Shown in pieces: positions 35,438 through 44,265 of a DNA stretch of 64,000 nucleotides (positions within the stretch are counted from its first letter, which is position 1; the number at the start of each line of letters is the position of its first letter). The position numbers were made by a program, and so were the translations under genes. The DNA lies in NCBI GenBank assembly GCA_017608295.1, contig JAFCGF010000010.1, positions 1 to 64,000 of the forward strand, read 5' to 3'. Source of the DNA: Candidatus Woesearchaeota archaeon. Its GTDB lineage: Archaea; Nanoarchaeota; Nanoarchaeia; Woesearchaeales; JAGVZT01. The notes under the pieces were generated by a model. The model made no database searches, had not been told where the DNA came from, and saw only the letters and a list, made by a program, of their open reading frames with translations.

Positions 35438-35566
35438 CGCCGACGCCCGGATTTGAACCGGGATATCCGTTAGGAAACAAGATTTCTTGAAACGGAGTTT
35501 CAAGAACATGAAGACTCCGTTTTCATGTTTCCAGTCTTGCGCAATACCAGATTATGCGACGTCGGC
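35438..35566 (-). tRNA. tRNA-Ser (GGA), intron-containing
   Basis: The minus strand gives a 7-bp acceptor stem (GCCGACG with CGTCGGC), discriminator G, T-arm CCCGG-TTCAAAT-CCGGG, a D-arm with GG, and a long variable arm (TCC-TAAC-GGA) typical of type II tRNAs. The anticodon stem is CAAGA/TCTTG with loop CTGGAAA, anticodon GGA. Exons 35529-35566 and 35438-35483 flank an insertion of about 45 nt (35484-35528) at the usual archaeal site after position 37. The insertion can fold into hairpins. G73 and the GCCG acceptor fit serine. Exact splice sites could shift by one or two bases. Confidence 0.88.
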
Positions 35567-35806
35567 ATGAATGCAATGAATGCCGGCGGCGCGACCAGCA
35601 ATTTTATTGTTGTGTATGCGACGTCGGCAATGCTTATCTCACGGGAGCAGTGCCAGCGTTAAAAAACCTTGTGGTTTCATAATGGAATTCAGCGCTTCCG
35701 GCAGTTTTCACAGGCATATTTCGAGTTTCATACTACTTTGTGAAGATAAAAATTATATATGGGCAATGCTCTCAATAACCAAAGGACCTGAAAAGGGGGA
35801 TGTACC
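35567..35806. other. 240-bp non-coding gap with tRNA 5'-end duplication and promoters
   Basis: A 15-nt direct repeat of the tRNA-Ser 5' end (TATGCGACGTCGGCA) occurs at 35553-35567 and again at 35615-35629. An AT-rich CAATAAAATTG (minus, about 35600-35610) could be the tRNA promoter. Rightward AATTATATAT at 35751-35760 serves the next gene. No convincing gene is seen. Confidence 0.5.
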
Positions 35807-36346
35807 ATGTATTGTGATGAAGACTGTACCTGTGACGACAAATGCTCAGAATGCACTGACTGCTGCGAACCAACAGAGGAAGAAGAGACCATTGCTGATA
35901 TTCTACTGGGTTATAAAGCAGATGCCAAGGAGAAACTTGAGGAGTTTATTGCCAAGGGAAAGGAGCAGGCTGAAAGCCTTGAAAAAGAGGTTAATGCCGC
36001 TGTCGATGATGTGAAGGACTACGTCACGGACACAAAGGAATGCATTGCCGCAACCTATGAAACCGCGAAGGACGAGAAGCACATTGGCTATCTTGTAATG
36101 TCCACAGGTGTAAAGCACCTCAAGTCAGCCACCGAGAAGATTCTTGAATCTACACCCAGCGAGCTTGACCCAAAGACACTCGAAGGCCTCGGACGCATCA
36201 CCGTCTACGGCGGCCAGGGGCTCTTTGGCTGGGCTGTCACGAAGACAGGCGCAGGAATTTTTGTCACAGAAGAGGGTATCAGATATCTCAAGAAGCGGGC
36301 CAAGGACAAGGCAGCTGAAGAAGACGATATCGTCGAAGAGGATTAA
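35807..36346 (+). CDS. Cys-rich N-terminus plus helical protein, unknown
   Basis: 179 aa. Residues 1-20 hold seven Cys (CDEDCTCDDKCSECTDCC), a probable metal cluster. Residues 25-90 are a charged amphipathic helix similar in style to LEA/apolipoprotein-like repeats (KEKLEEFIAKGKEQAESLEKE). Residues 90-165 contain Gly-rich, mildly hydrophobic segments. A GGGGGA element lies 6-10 nt before the ATG. Function unknown. Confidence 0.65.
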   Translation: MYCDEDCTCDDKCSECTDCCEPTEEEETIADILLGYKADAKEKLEEFIAKGKEQAESLEKEVNAAVDDVKDYVTDTKECIAATYETAKDEKHIGYLVMSTGVKHLKSATEKILESTPSELDPKTLEGLGRITVYGGQGLFGWAVTKTGAGIFVTEEGIRYLKKRAKDKAAEEDDIVEED

Positions 36347-36349
36347 GTA

Positions 36350-37117
36350 TCAAAGCTCTTCAACGTAATAATCGCTCACAACAAACTTCGTATCCAGCTC
36401 AAGCTTTATCGTTAGGTCGGGAAGCCGCTTCTGTACCTCATCAGCCAGTGAAAGCGCCAACTCATAGCCTAAGCGAATCTGCTCATCCTCACGCCCCCTT
36501 TTCACCACACGTATGTCCAGGAGTCCATCTGAGGCGTCGACATACAGCAAAGAAAGATAAGGGTACTGGCGGGTGGCCTTCTCGGGATTGACCTTAGTAT
36601 CCCAATAGCCCTGTGTGCGCAGTTCCCTCGCCTGGCCTTTAAGTGTCGCCAGAATATCGTTCAGTGAAGCCAGCCTCTCAGGGATGTCTATCCCATAACT
36701 ACCATAGGCTATGCTGAAGGTATTTCCTATGCGTTCACCCAGATCCTTGAACTTCTCTTTCAATGACCTGCTAACCCGTCGTTCCTGTTCAACAAGCACC
36801 TTTTCAATCTCATTCTCATTGTAACTAATAGAAGTCTCCCATCCAGCCAGAATCTCCTCACTGGCATCACACTTGTGGTAGACGAACCAGTGCTCAGGGA
36901 TGAGTGAGGGCAGGAACCATGGACTTTCTATCTCCTGCCTTGGAGAGTGCACAGGCAGATACTCATCAGTAAGACAATTCTCAATCACATCTTCCATGGT
37001 GGCGCGGAGCTTGTCCATATTAATGACAGCATCGCCCCTCCGCACCTTCGCATCCACACTCACATACGTGTTTTCGTCAGCATTGATAACCGGCCCTACA
37101 AGATCGATAATTGCCAT
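36350..37117 (-). CDS. Hypothetical protein, unknown
   Basis: 255 aa, soluble, no signal peptide. A central helical stretch (IEKVLVEQERRVSRSLKEKFKDLGERI) and a mixed alpha/beta C-terminal part (LSLLYVDASDGLLDIRVVK) are visible. A TATA box lies at about 37151-37163. It converges on the Cys-rich gene with a 3-nt gap. Not recognised. Confidence 0.6.
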   Translation of the reverse strand: MAIIDLVGPVINADENTYVSVDAKVRRGDAVINMDKLRATMEDVIENCLTDEYLPVHSPRQEIESPWFLPSLIPEHWFVYHKCDASEEILAGWETSISYNENEIEKVLVEQERRVSRSLKEKFKDLGERIGNTFSIAYGSYGIDIPERLASLNDILATLKGQARELRTQGYWDTKVNPEKATRQYPYLSLLYVDASDGLLDIRVVKRGREDEQIRLGYELALSLADEVQKRLPDLTIKLELDTKFVVSDYYVEEL

Positions 37118-37250
37118 AGTATCCTCCCAATTAAGGGGGACAAAGAATCCCTCTTAAATTTATCCCACACCAGATGGAAAAGTTTTCCTGAATGAGAAGA
37201 ATAGATATTTAAATTCACTTTTAACCCCTGATTATGGAGGCACATCCAAA

Positions 37251-37604
37251 ATGAACGAAGAATCCAGAAATAAATCACTAATCGACCGCATACATGAGAG
37301 CGAATTCTACCAGACCGCACAGGAGGAGAACCATTACTGGCTCCAATGTTATGAGCGGGGGAAGGAATTACTGCTCGATATCCCGACAGGCATCAATTCA
37401 TGGAAGGATGTCGGTCTTTTTTACTTGAATTTCGCCAAGGGCATGGGCTATGCTGCACTCGCAGGATGTCTGATATTGTATGAAGTGCCTGCAAGAGGCA
37501 TAGTTAAGAATACGAGAAGCATTGGTGAGAATCACAGAAGTATAGCAGGGAATATTGACAGAATACTGAAAGGAACAGAAGAAGAAAAAAGGGAAGAGAC
37601 CTAG
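37251..37604 (+). CDS. Small protein with one hydrophobic segment, unknown
   Basis: 117 aa. A polar N-terminus is followed by a weakly hydrophobic helix at about 60-80 (GMGYAALAGCLILYEVP) and a charged tail. A GGAGG lies 10-14 nt before the ATG and a TATA box at about 37203-37216. Not recognised. Confidence 0.55.
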   Translation: MNEESRNKSLIDRIHESEFYQTAQEENHYWLQCYERGKELLLDIPTGINSWKDVGLFYLNFAKGMGYAALAGCLILYEVPARGIVKNTRSIGENHRSIAGNIDRILKGTEEEKREET

Positions 37605-37688
37605 CGCTCGACCATCTAGATTCTGCGTAAATTTTATATAGATTCCTTACTTTTCTTACATTTAAGATTAATTGTATTGGTGAAGACC

Positions 37689-37937
37689 ATGACACTTGTT
37701 GAAATAAAGACCGCCACAATAACCGAAAAAGGCCAGATTGCAATCCCAAAAACCATCAGGAAACTCGAAGGATTTACAGAAGGATCAAAGATAGTTTTAT
37801 TAACATTTGAGGACCATGTAGAGCTTCGACCCATGCAGCAGATGCGCGAAAGGCTCGGCACTGCCATCGCAAGCGAGAGCAGTCTCGCAAAGGGCTGGAA
37901 GGGAAAGGGTGAAGACAAGGCATGGAAGGATTTGTGA
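37689..37937 (+). CDS. AbrB/MazE-type antitoxin
   Basis: 82 aa from the ATG at 37689 (MTLVEIKTATITEKGQIAIPK). The swapped-hairpin AbrB signature TITEKGQIAIPKTIRK is clear, followed by an acidic/charged tail that would bind the toxin. TTG and GTG codons just upstream are in frame but less likely. It overlaps the next gene by 16 nt, the usual antitoxin-toxin order. Confidence 0.85.
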   Translation: MTLVEIKTATITEKGQIAIPKTIRKLEGFTEGSKIVLLTFEDHVELRPMQQMRERLGTAIASESSLAKGWKGKGEDKAWKDL

Positions 37938-38251
37938 AAGGAGATGTTGTTGTCCTGCCGTTCCCTTTCACGAATCTCACCAAATCCAAGAAAAGGCCTG
38001 GATTGGTCGTTGCCAGTCTCGAAGGCAATGACATCATCCTCTGCCAGATCACAAGCAAAGCCCGTTATGACAGGTATGCCCTGCCTCTCAGCAACACTGA
38101 CCTCAAGAAAGGAGAACTCTATGTTGATAGCATGATTCGGCCTAATAAGTTATTCACTGCTGATACTTCACTCATTCTGTACAAACTAGGAGCGTTGAAA
38201 AAATCAAAAATACAAGAGGTTGAGGATGCCCTTGTGAAGATTCTGTCTTAA
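37922..38251 (+). CDS. MazF/PemK-family toxin (endoribonuclease)
   Basis: 109 aa. KGDVVVLPFPFTNLTKSKKRPGLVV is the MazF/PemK start, with the conserved Arg-Pro, and CQITSK matches the strand bearing the conserved Ser/Thr. The family cleaves mRNA at short motifs. Paired with the AbrB-type antitoxin. Confidence 0.88.
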   Translation: MEGFVKGDVVVLPFPFTNLTKSKKRPGLVVASLEGNDIILCQITSKARYDRYALPLSNTDLKKGELYVDSMIRPNKLFTADTSLILYKLGALKKSKIQEVEDALVKILS

Positions 38252-38255
38252 TGAG

Positions 38256-38567
38256 TCAGCGCTCGACCATCTCAATCTCGATGTGCAAGCCCTCGGGAAT
38301 AGGCACACGCATAATCAGCCTGAGAGCGCGCTCGTCCACGCCCAAATCAATAAGGCGCTTGTGAACACGCATCTCAAAGCGGTCCCATGTCGCGGTCCCA
38401 TCTCCACTTGGACCCTTTCGAGTTGTTACTTTCAGTCTCTTCGTAGGAAGCGGAATGGGGCCTCGCATATCTACACCAGTCTTCTCCACGATATCGCAGA
38501 TGAAGTCGCACGTAGCATTAATCTTGCCTATGTCCGTGCTTACTAGCTTGATGCGAGCCCTTTGCAT
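38256..38567 (-). CDS. rps10: Ribosomal protein S10 (uS10)
   Basis: 103 aa, full length. [14 protein letters not shown] and [16 protein letters not shown] are archaeal uS10 signatures; [15 protein letters not shown] follows. Component of the small subunit head. It follows the EF-1A gene by 18 nt, the order seen across archaea. Confidence 0.97.
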   Translation of the reverse strand: MQRARIKLVSTDIGKINATCDFICDIVEKTGVDMRGPIPLPTKRLKVTTRKGPSGDGTATWDRFEMRVHKRLIDLGVDERALRLIMRVPIPEGLHIEIEMVER

Positions 38568-38585
38568 TCTTTTTCCTCAATAAAT

Positions 38586-39899
38586 TTACTTCTTTGCAGG
38601 CTTATCTGCGCCGAGAACCTTCTCAGTCAGCTCAATGCACATGCCAGCTGCGACAGTCCTTCCTGAGTCGCGGATAGCGAAGCGAGCAAGCTGCGGAATC
38701 TCCTTCTGCAGCTCAATCACGAGCGGGTGCACCGGCTTGATTCTAACCTTAGCAGCGTCGCCGTTCTTCAGCATGTCCACTTTGCCCAGTGATGCGCCGG
38801 TCATCGGGTCGATCTTCTCGAGAATCTCGGTTATCTGACAGGCAATCTGTGCAGTGTGGATGTGGAACACAGGCGTATATCCTGCTGTGAGCACACTAGG
38901 GTGCTGGAGCACGACTATCTGCGCTGTGAACTCTGAAGCAACTGTAGGCGGCTTTGAACTTGGTCCAACGACGTCGCCGCGGGCCACGTCCTTCTTGCCC
39001 ACGCCACGGATGTTGAATCCGACATTATCGCCAGGCTCAGCCTGAGTCATCTGCTCGTGGTGCATCTCGATGGACTTGCACTCGCCACTTACGCCACGAC
39101 CGTCACGGGCCGGAACCACTGTAACAGTATCACCAACCTTCATTATGCCGGTATCGATTCGCCCCACAGTGACAACTCCAACACCAGTGATGTTGTACAC
39201 ATCCTGAATAGGCAGCCTGAGTGGTAGCTTAGTAGGCTTCTCCGGCACATTGAAGTTATCAACAGCCTTGAGCAGGGTCGGCCCCTTGTACCAGGGCATG
39301 TTCTCGCTCGGCTTGGCGAGGTTATCGCCAGGGAAAGCTGCGGTCGGCACGAACTGCACATTATCAGTCTGGTAGCCAACAATCTTCAGGAGCTTCGTGA
39401 CTTCCTCAACGACTTCCTTGAAGCGCTCTTCCTTGAACTGGCACATGTCCATTTTATTGACTTCGACGATGAGCTGCCCCACGCCAAGGGTCTTGGCGAG
39501 GAAGACGTGCTCCTCTGTCTGCTGCTGGACACCGTCACCAACGTTTGCTGAGACGACCAGCACAGCGGCATCTGCCTGGGATGCGCCAGTGATCATGTTC
39601 TTGACGAAATCCCTGTGGCCCGGAGCGTCGATGATGGTGAAGTAGTACTTATCCGTATCGAACCTCTTGTGGGCAAGGTCGATGGTCAGTCCTCTTTCTT
39701 GCTCTTCCTTGAGGCCGTCCATCACATAGGCGAACTCGAATCCGCTTTTTCCGAGTTCCTTGGCTTTGTCCTTGAGCTTACGCATGGTCTGCTCGTCGAT
39801 GTTTCCTGAATCATACATCAGCCTGCCGACTGAGGTGGACTTACCGTGGTCCACGTGACCGATGAAAATCAGGTTTAGGTGTTCTTTTTCTTTGGCCAT
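38586..39899 (-). CDS. tuf: Translation elongation factor 1-alpha (EF-Tu family)
   Basis: 437 aa. Full set of G motifs: GHVDHGKST (G1), RGLTIDLA (G2), DAPGH (G3), NKMD (G4), followed by domains 2 and 3 ([28 protein letters not shown]). It delivers aminoacyl-tRNA to the ribosome. A TATA box (GATTTATAAATC, 39988-39999) lies about 90 nt upstream, so the mRNA has a leader of about 65 nt, unlike most genes here. Confidence 0.97.
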   Translation of the reverse strand: MAKEKEHLNLIFIGHVDHGKSTSVGRLMYDSGNIDEQTMRKLKDKAKELGKSGFEFAYVMDGLKEEQERGLTIDLAHKRFDTDKYYFTIIDAPGHRDFVKNMITGASQADAAVLVVSANVGDGVQQQTEEHVFLAKTLGVGQLIVEVNKMDMCQFKEERFKEVVEEVTKLLKIVGYQTDNVQFVPTAAFPGDNLAKPSENMPWYKGPTLLKAVDNFNVPEKPTKLPLRLPIQDVYNITGVGVVTVGRIDTGIMKVGDTVTVVPARDGRGVSGECKSIEMHHEQMTQAEPGDNVGFNIRGVGKKDVARGDVVGPSSKPPTVASEFTAQIVVLQHPSVLTAGYTPVFHIHTAQIACQITEILEKIDPMTGASLGKVDMLKNGDAAKVRIKPVHPLVIELQKEIPQLARFAIRDSGRTVAAGMCIELTEKVLGADKPAKK

Positions 39900-39987
39900 T
39901 TTAATGGGTCTCCTTTGTTTTTTGTATCATATCTGTCGCTATATCCTCACAAAAGTGGGATTAGGACTTGCTAGGGATACGTATGTT

Positions 39988-39999
39988 GATTTATAAATC
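39988..39999 (-). promoter_or_regulatory. TATA box of the tuf-rps10 operon
   Basis: GATTTATAAATC, a palindromic TATA element about 90 nt before the EF-1A ATG. Confidence 0.55.
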
Positions 40000-40054
40000 T
40001 TTCTTCAATAAGGGGGAGAGAGCCCGACGACAAAAAGAAGAGCTGCTTCGAAGA

Positions 40055-40065
40055 GTTTATATATC
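40055..40065 (+). promoter_or_regulatory. TATA box of the signal peptidase gene
   Basis: GTTTATATATC, centred about 26 nt before the ATG at 40086, leaderless. Confidence 0.55.
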
Positions 40066-40085
40066 TGAACCAAGAGAAAGAGGCT

Positions 40086-40811
40086 ATGCTCTTCGGCTCT
40101 AAGAAGGGGAAATCGTCCAAAAAGGAGGAATCAAAGAAGAAAAGTGAGCACACTGCCTATTCCACCACTCACCACACCAAACCAGAGGAGCACCATCATG
40201 CCCCACACCCCCATCCTCCCGAGCATCATGAGCAGCATAAGACAGTACACCACAAGGGTACTGCTCCGCATCACCACACGCCGCATGCTACGCATCACCC
40301 CCACAGGCGCAAAAGGCATGATGCGGCAATCCAGGCCATCATCATCGCTGTGTTTGCCATGTCCATCTGTACAATGCTCTTTGTCATGAATGAAAGGCTG
40401 AGCGCAGTAATTCACTATCAGAATAGCGAGCTCAGCCCCGCGCTTGAGGAGTTTTCGCGATGGTCCCAGGCGAGAGGCCTCATCCAGCCGACACATATCG
40501 CTGTCCAGGCGCAGGAGACAGAGGAGGGAATAATACTCGAAGAAAATCTCGTGCTCCGCGGCCTTCAGGGGCCTTCGATGGAGCCATCCATATTCCCGGG
40601 CAACACACTCCTGCTCAGGCCTGTGACAGATAAGACTGCAATCCGTGAGGGGCACATAGTCCGCTTCAATTACGGCGACGAAACCTATGTGCACCGCGTA
40701 CTCGCAGCGTATGAGAACAGAATCATAACCCAGGGAGACAACTCACTCACACAGGAGAGCATCTCCAGGGAAGACATCACCCACATTGTCGTGGGGGTGC
40801 TATATACGTAG
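40086..40811 (+). CDS. Signal peptidase I-like (S26/Sec11 type) with His-rich cytoplasmic tail
   Basis: 241 aa. Residues 1-80 are cytoplasmic; about 20-75 are extremely His/Pro-rich (HHHAPHPHPPEHHEQHK). One membrane segment lies at about 82-102. The catalytic part has GPSMEPSIFPG with the nucleophile Ser and YVHRVLA with the His that replaces Lys in archaeal Sec11 enzymes. ITQGDNS is the third conserved box. It removes signal peptides outside the membrane. The His tail is unusual and may bind metal. The pyruvate kinase gene follows after 6 nt. Confidence 0.85.
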   Translation: MLFGSKKGKSSKKEESKKKSEHTAYSTTHHTKPEEHHHAPHPHPPEHHEQHKTVHHKGTAPHHHTPHATHHPHRRKRHDAAIQAIIIAVFAMSICTMLFVMNERLSAVIHYQNSELSPALEEFSRWSQARGLIQPTHIAVQAQETEEGIILEENLVLRGLQGPSMEPSIFPGNTLLLRPVTDKTAIREGHIVRFNYGDETYVHRVLAAYENRIITQGDNSLTQESISREDITHIVVGVLYT

Positions 40812-40817
40812 GACACA

Positions 40818-41876
40818 ATGGCAACCAAAGGAAAAGAAGTGAACCCGACAGGCATCATCTGCACAGTGGGCCCGAGCAGCTCGCGCACCCACACCCTACA
40901 CGACATGCGAAAAGCCGGCATGACCATGATACGCGTGAATATGGCGCACGCAAGCCCGACTGACCTTGAATACTTCGTGGACCGCACCCGAAAGATAACG
41001 AACCGGCTCTCTATCCTTGTGGACCTTCCAGGCCCGAAAATCCGCTTTGGCAGCATCGCGCCCATGCACATCTCCAAGGGAATGCTCATCTCCCTCACCA
41101 CCAGGCCAGCGCCCCACATTGGCAGGCTTCCAGTAGATTATCCATTACTACACCAAAAAGTCTCTCCAGGCGACAAGCTGAAAGTGGACGATGGAAAGGT
41201 CAGCCTCACAGTAAGGGAAGTGGAAGAGCATGACATTCATTGCGAGGTTGAATACGGTACCCAGCTCATGCCGCACAAGGGACTCAATCTCCACAAGGTC
41301 GATGAGGATTTTCCTGTCATCACCCCGCATGACCTCGCCCTCATCCCGCAGATAGTGCCGAGCAGGCCCCAGTACGTTGCCATTTCCTTTGTCCAGAAGC
41401 CAGAGAACATAATAGCGGTGCGTGAAGCGCTGGATAAGGAAGGCGGCGAGTCCATCCAGCTCATCGCGAAGATTGAGACTCCTGAAGGCGTCGAGAATCT
41501 CAAGGACATCCTCAAGTGCGAGCACACATCCGGTGTCATGGTCGCGCGCGGCGACCTCTGCTATGAGGGCGAGCGCGCCAATCTGTTCCACAATTCCCTC
41601 AACATCATCCACAAGGCGCGTAAGGCAGGCAAATATTGCGTCATGGCGACGCAGATACTCGAGTCCATGAAAACGCGGCCTGTCCCGAGCAGGGCGGAAA
41701 TCTTCGACATCTCCCTTGCTGTTACGCTCGGCTGCAACGCCGTAATGACATCAGGCGAGACTGCCGTGGGAGACTTTCCGGTAGACACTGTCCGCGTGAT
41801 GCGCGAGATAGTGGCACATGCAGAGGGACAGCAGGGTGAGTTGAGGAAGCTGCTCAAAGACATCATAAGCATCTAG
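40818..41876 (+). CDS. pyk: Pyruvate kinase, short form without C-terminal domain
   Basis: 352 aa against about 470 for typical enzymes: the C-terminal allosteric domain is absent. The barrel and lid are complete: ICTVGPSS, the substrate Arg in IRVNMAHA, the LPGPKIRFG loop, catalytic Lys/Glu in IAKIETPEG and VARGDLC. MTSGETAVG corresponds to the usual LSGETAxG. Makes pyruvate and ATP from phosphoenolpyruvate, feeding Por. Cys in ARGDLC replaces the usual Gly, a substitution worth noting. Confidence 0.88.
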   Translation: MATKGKEVNPTGIICTVGPSSSRTHTLHDMRKAGMTMIRVNMAHASPTDLEYFVDRTRKITNRLSILVDLPGPKIRFGSIAPMHISKGMLISLTTRPAPHIGRLPVDYPLLHQKVSPGDKLKVDDGKVSLTVREVEEHDIHCEVEYGTQLMPHKGLNLHKVDEDFPVITPHDLALIPQIVPSRPQYVAISFVQKPENIIAVREALDKEGGESIQLIAKIETPEGVENLKDILKCEHTSGVMVARGDLCYEGERANLFHNSLNIIHKARKAGKYCVMATQILESMKTRPVPSRAEIFDISLAVTLGCNAVMTSGETAVGDFPVDTVRVMREIVAHAEGQQGELRKLLKDIISI

Positions 41877-41885
41877 GGTGAAGCG

Positions 41886-42329
41886 ATGCAGTGCCCTGAA
41901 TGCGGAGAAAAAGTCGACCCCGAAGAGGAATTCTGCCTCAACTGCGGCACGATTCTCAAGCCTGAGTCCTTTAAGCAGGACGAGCCAAACAAGCTTCGAA
42001 CAGAGAAATCATTCAAATGGCTCATGCCGGCGCTTGTGATTCTCATGATTCTCCTTTTTGTCGCGTCGAACTTCTATTTTGTCCTGGCTAAGCTGTTCCC
42101 TTCAGGACCTGTGGGCATGGTCGAGCACGTTGAGAATAGCGAAATCTGCCAGAGTGAGGACATGCTCATCAACATCTATGGAAGGGCAATAGATTGCTCA
42201 ACCAGAAGCGGGTGCAAGACCATATGCATGCATGAGGAACGGGGCATATGCTCTGTCATCGGACACAGGCCCCTCTCTTCGACCACGTATGGAGGAGAAT
42301 GCACCTGTTATTGCAGGTTAAACACCTGA
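41886..42329 (+). CDS. Zinc-ribbon membrane protein with Cys-rich exterior, unknown
   Basis: 147 aa. An N-terminal zinc ribbon (CPECGEKVDPEEEFCLNCG) is followed by one membrane helix at about 49-70 (ALVILMILLFVASNFYFVL) and an outside part with eight Cys (CQSED, GCKTICMHEERGIC, CTCYC). It starts 9 nt after the pyruvate kinase stop. Role unknown. Confidence 0.7.
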   Translation: MQCPECGEKVDPEEEFCLNCGTILKPESFKQDEPNKLRTEKSFKWLMPALVILMILLFVASNFYFVLAKLFPSGPVGMVEHVENSEICQSEDMLINIYGRAIDCSTRSGCKTICMHEERGICSVIGHRPLSSTTYGGECTCYCRLNT

Positions 42330-42365
42330 CAAGATTTATTAAGCGCGGTCACCCAGACACATGCC

Positions 42366-43541
42366 ATGGCATACAGGACTCTCTTGATTGGCATCATGTG
42401 CATGTTGTTTCTCATCGCTCCCGCTGCTCTCGCACAACAGCTCGCTCTCACCGACGATTTTGAATCAGGAGAGTATCAATGGACTCTGAACGAAGGATGG
42501 TCTCTCATTGAGCTAGAAGACAGTAACCAAGTACTCAAGGGCATTAACCACGCATGGGCACGGTCTGAAGCAGATGGAGTGGTGTTCAAGTACGTGGCAA
42601 GAATCAAGATTGAGACAGGAACGCTCCAGATGGGCTTCCGTCTCTCAGAAGATTCTGAAGGTCCCGTACGATACTTCGTCGGTTTAAACGCTGATGGCCA
42701 ATCTACCAACATCCAGAAGCAGACAGGCTCAGATGACACTATCGAAATATTGAAGCACGTCCAGAGGGGCGTTTCGGCAAACGAATGGCACGATATCACC
42801 ATCTGGATGGACGGCAATAGGATAAACGTCCATGTTGATGATGTGCTGATGATATGGGCCAAAGATGAGGGAGAACTCATCACAACAGGGGGTGGAGTGC
42901 ATTTCGAGACACTTGACAACAGCATCGCGTATGTGGATGACATCATGGTAGAGGTGCTTGAGCCTGAGGACATGCCCATCGAGACTCCAGTGTACTCAAA
43001 GCCCCCGAATGTCCTGACCAAAAGGGTCTCAAGCGGGGTCATCGGGCAGTCTGACGGAGAGATTGTGTTTGAGGTGAGCAATGAGGACCCCAATCATAAT
43101 CTCCAGGGCTACCTCACTTGTGACATCCCATCTGATATGGTTGTGACAAGCGCGATGGGAGCAGCCACTGGAGAGCAGGTGCAGTACATCAGCCAAAAGT
43201 TCATCATTGATCCTGCTCCTGGAAGTGAGAGCATGTCTCTAAGGCTGAGCAGCGCGAAGCCAGGTGACAAGTACATCAGGTGCACAGTCAACTATGTCTT
43301 ATACAGCGAAGAGAAAGGCTATATCAGCATAGGAGGGCAATACAGCTCCAACATCAAATACCAGGAGATTACAGTCAACAGGGATGTTTCATTCCTACCG
43401 GGAGAACTAGTAGATGAGCCGGGCAGCAAGGACACAGGGACAGACAGGAACATGGTCTATGCTCTCGCAGCTATCGCCGCACTAGCCATCCTCTTCCTAG
43501 TGTACAAGGTGGGGACACTTTCAGCCCAGAAAAAGAAGTAA
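42366..43541 (+). CDS. Exported, C-anchored jelly-roll (LamG/DUF1080-like) protein
   Basis: 391 aa. Residues 1-23 are a cleavable signal peptide ending ALAQQ. Residues 28-205 form a ConA-like beta-sandwich (LTDDFESGEYQWTL, NEWHDITIWMDGNRINVHVDD, YVDDIMVEVL). A beta-rich domain follows at about 215-350, and a C-terminal membrane helix at about 365-383 with a KKK stop signal. A sugar-binding surface role is likely by fold. Promoter AAGATTTATT at 42331-42340. Confidence 0.7.
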   Translation: MAYRTLLIGIMCMLFLIAPAALAQQLALTDDFESGEYQWTLNEGWSLIELEDSNQVLKGINHAWARSEADGVVFKYVARIKIETGTLQMGFRLSEDSEGPVRYFVGLNADGQSTNIQKQTGSDDTIEILKHVQRGVSANEWHDITIWMDGNRINVHVDDVLMIWAKDEGELITTGGGVHFETLDNSIAYVDDIMVEVLEPEDMPIETPVYSKPPNVLTKRVSSGVIGQSDGEIVFEVSNEDPNHNLQGYLTCDIPSDMVVTSAMGAATGEQVQYISQKFIIDPAPGSESMSLRLSSAKPGDKYIRCTVNYVLYSEEKGYISIGGQYSSNIKYQEITVNRDVSFLPGELVDEPGSKDTGTDRNMVYALAAIAALAILFLVYKVGTLSAQKKK

Positions 43542-43596
43542 ATTTCATCACCACAGAAGAGTAACATTTATATAGTGCGCACCCATCTTGAGATAC

Positions 43597-44265
43597 ATGA
43601 AGTTAGTCGTACCTAGCAGCGAACAGTATCTCGATGAGATTATCGAGCACTGCTGGAAGGAATTCGGTGACCCAGCCGAGACTATTGAGTACTGGGAAGA
43701 ATTCATGCCCATCCTCACCTACCCTTCATTTGAGGAGACAGGCCTGCTCCTGCTCGACGGTGATAAGCTCGCAGGCTTCGCGCTCCACACTTCCTTTGAA
43801 AATTATGCTGTAGCAATAGGCACAGACACAATGTACATGGAAACTGGGCTGCATTTCCTCACAGGAAGAGCAGCAGCTGAAGGCATGGGCCTTCCGTGGT
43901 CTATGGAGTGGCAGCTGAGGGAATCTTCAGCAAGCCATGTAGGCCACAGGGATTTCAAGTTTGAGGTTAAAGGCTATCCCAACAGCATCAGGGAAATGTG
44001 CCCTGAAGACGCCTACTTGAGCGAGCTTGTTGTCGCAGAAGAGTACAGAGGACAGGGACTCGGGACTGGTATTATCGCAGGGCTGTGCGCGATGCTTGAA
44101 TCGCAGGGAGTAAAGAGGCTCTTCAGCCATGCCTCAAGCCCGGCTTCAGAACGTGCCCATGAGAAAGCAGGACTCAAGCGCATCGCATACATCAGCCCAT
44201 TCTACTGGGACGGTGGCGGAACGACATTCATGGGATGTACTCTCGGAGATGAGAACGATGAGTGA
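43597..44265 (+). CDS. GNAT-family acetyltransferase
   Basis: 222 aa from the ATG at 43597 (MKLVVPSSEQYLDE); a TTG at 43588 is in frame but the TATA box (43565-43575) places the transcript start at 43597. The acetyl-CoA motif is LVVAEEYRGQGLGTGI (Q/RxxGxG/A), followed by ASERAHEKAGLKRI. Substrate unknown. The next gene overlaps it by 8 nt. Confidence 0.82.
   Translation: MKLVVPSSEQYLDEIIEHCWKEFGDPAETIEYWEEFMPILTYPSFEETGLLLLDGDKLAGFALHTSFENYAVAIGTDTMYMETGLHFLTGRAAAEGMGLPWSMEWQLRESSASHVGHRDFKFEVKGYPNSIREMCPEDAYLSELVVAEEYRGQGLGTGIIAGLCAMLESQGVKRLFSHASSPASERAHEKAGLKRIAYISPFYWDGGGTTFMGCTLGDENDE

Noticed and set aside
35399..35509. Upstream extension of the exported protein gene
   Set aside because: It overlaps the tRNA-Ser gene, and the signal peptide starts properly at 35398.
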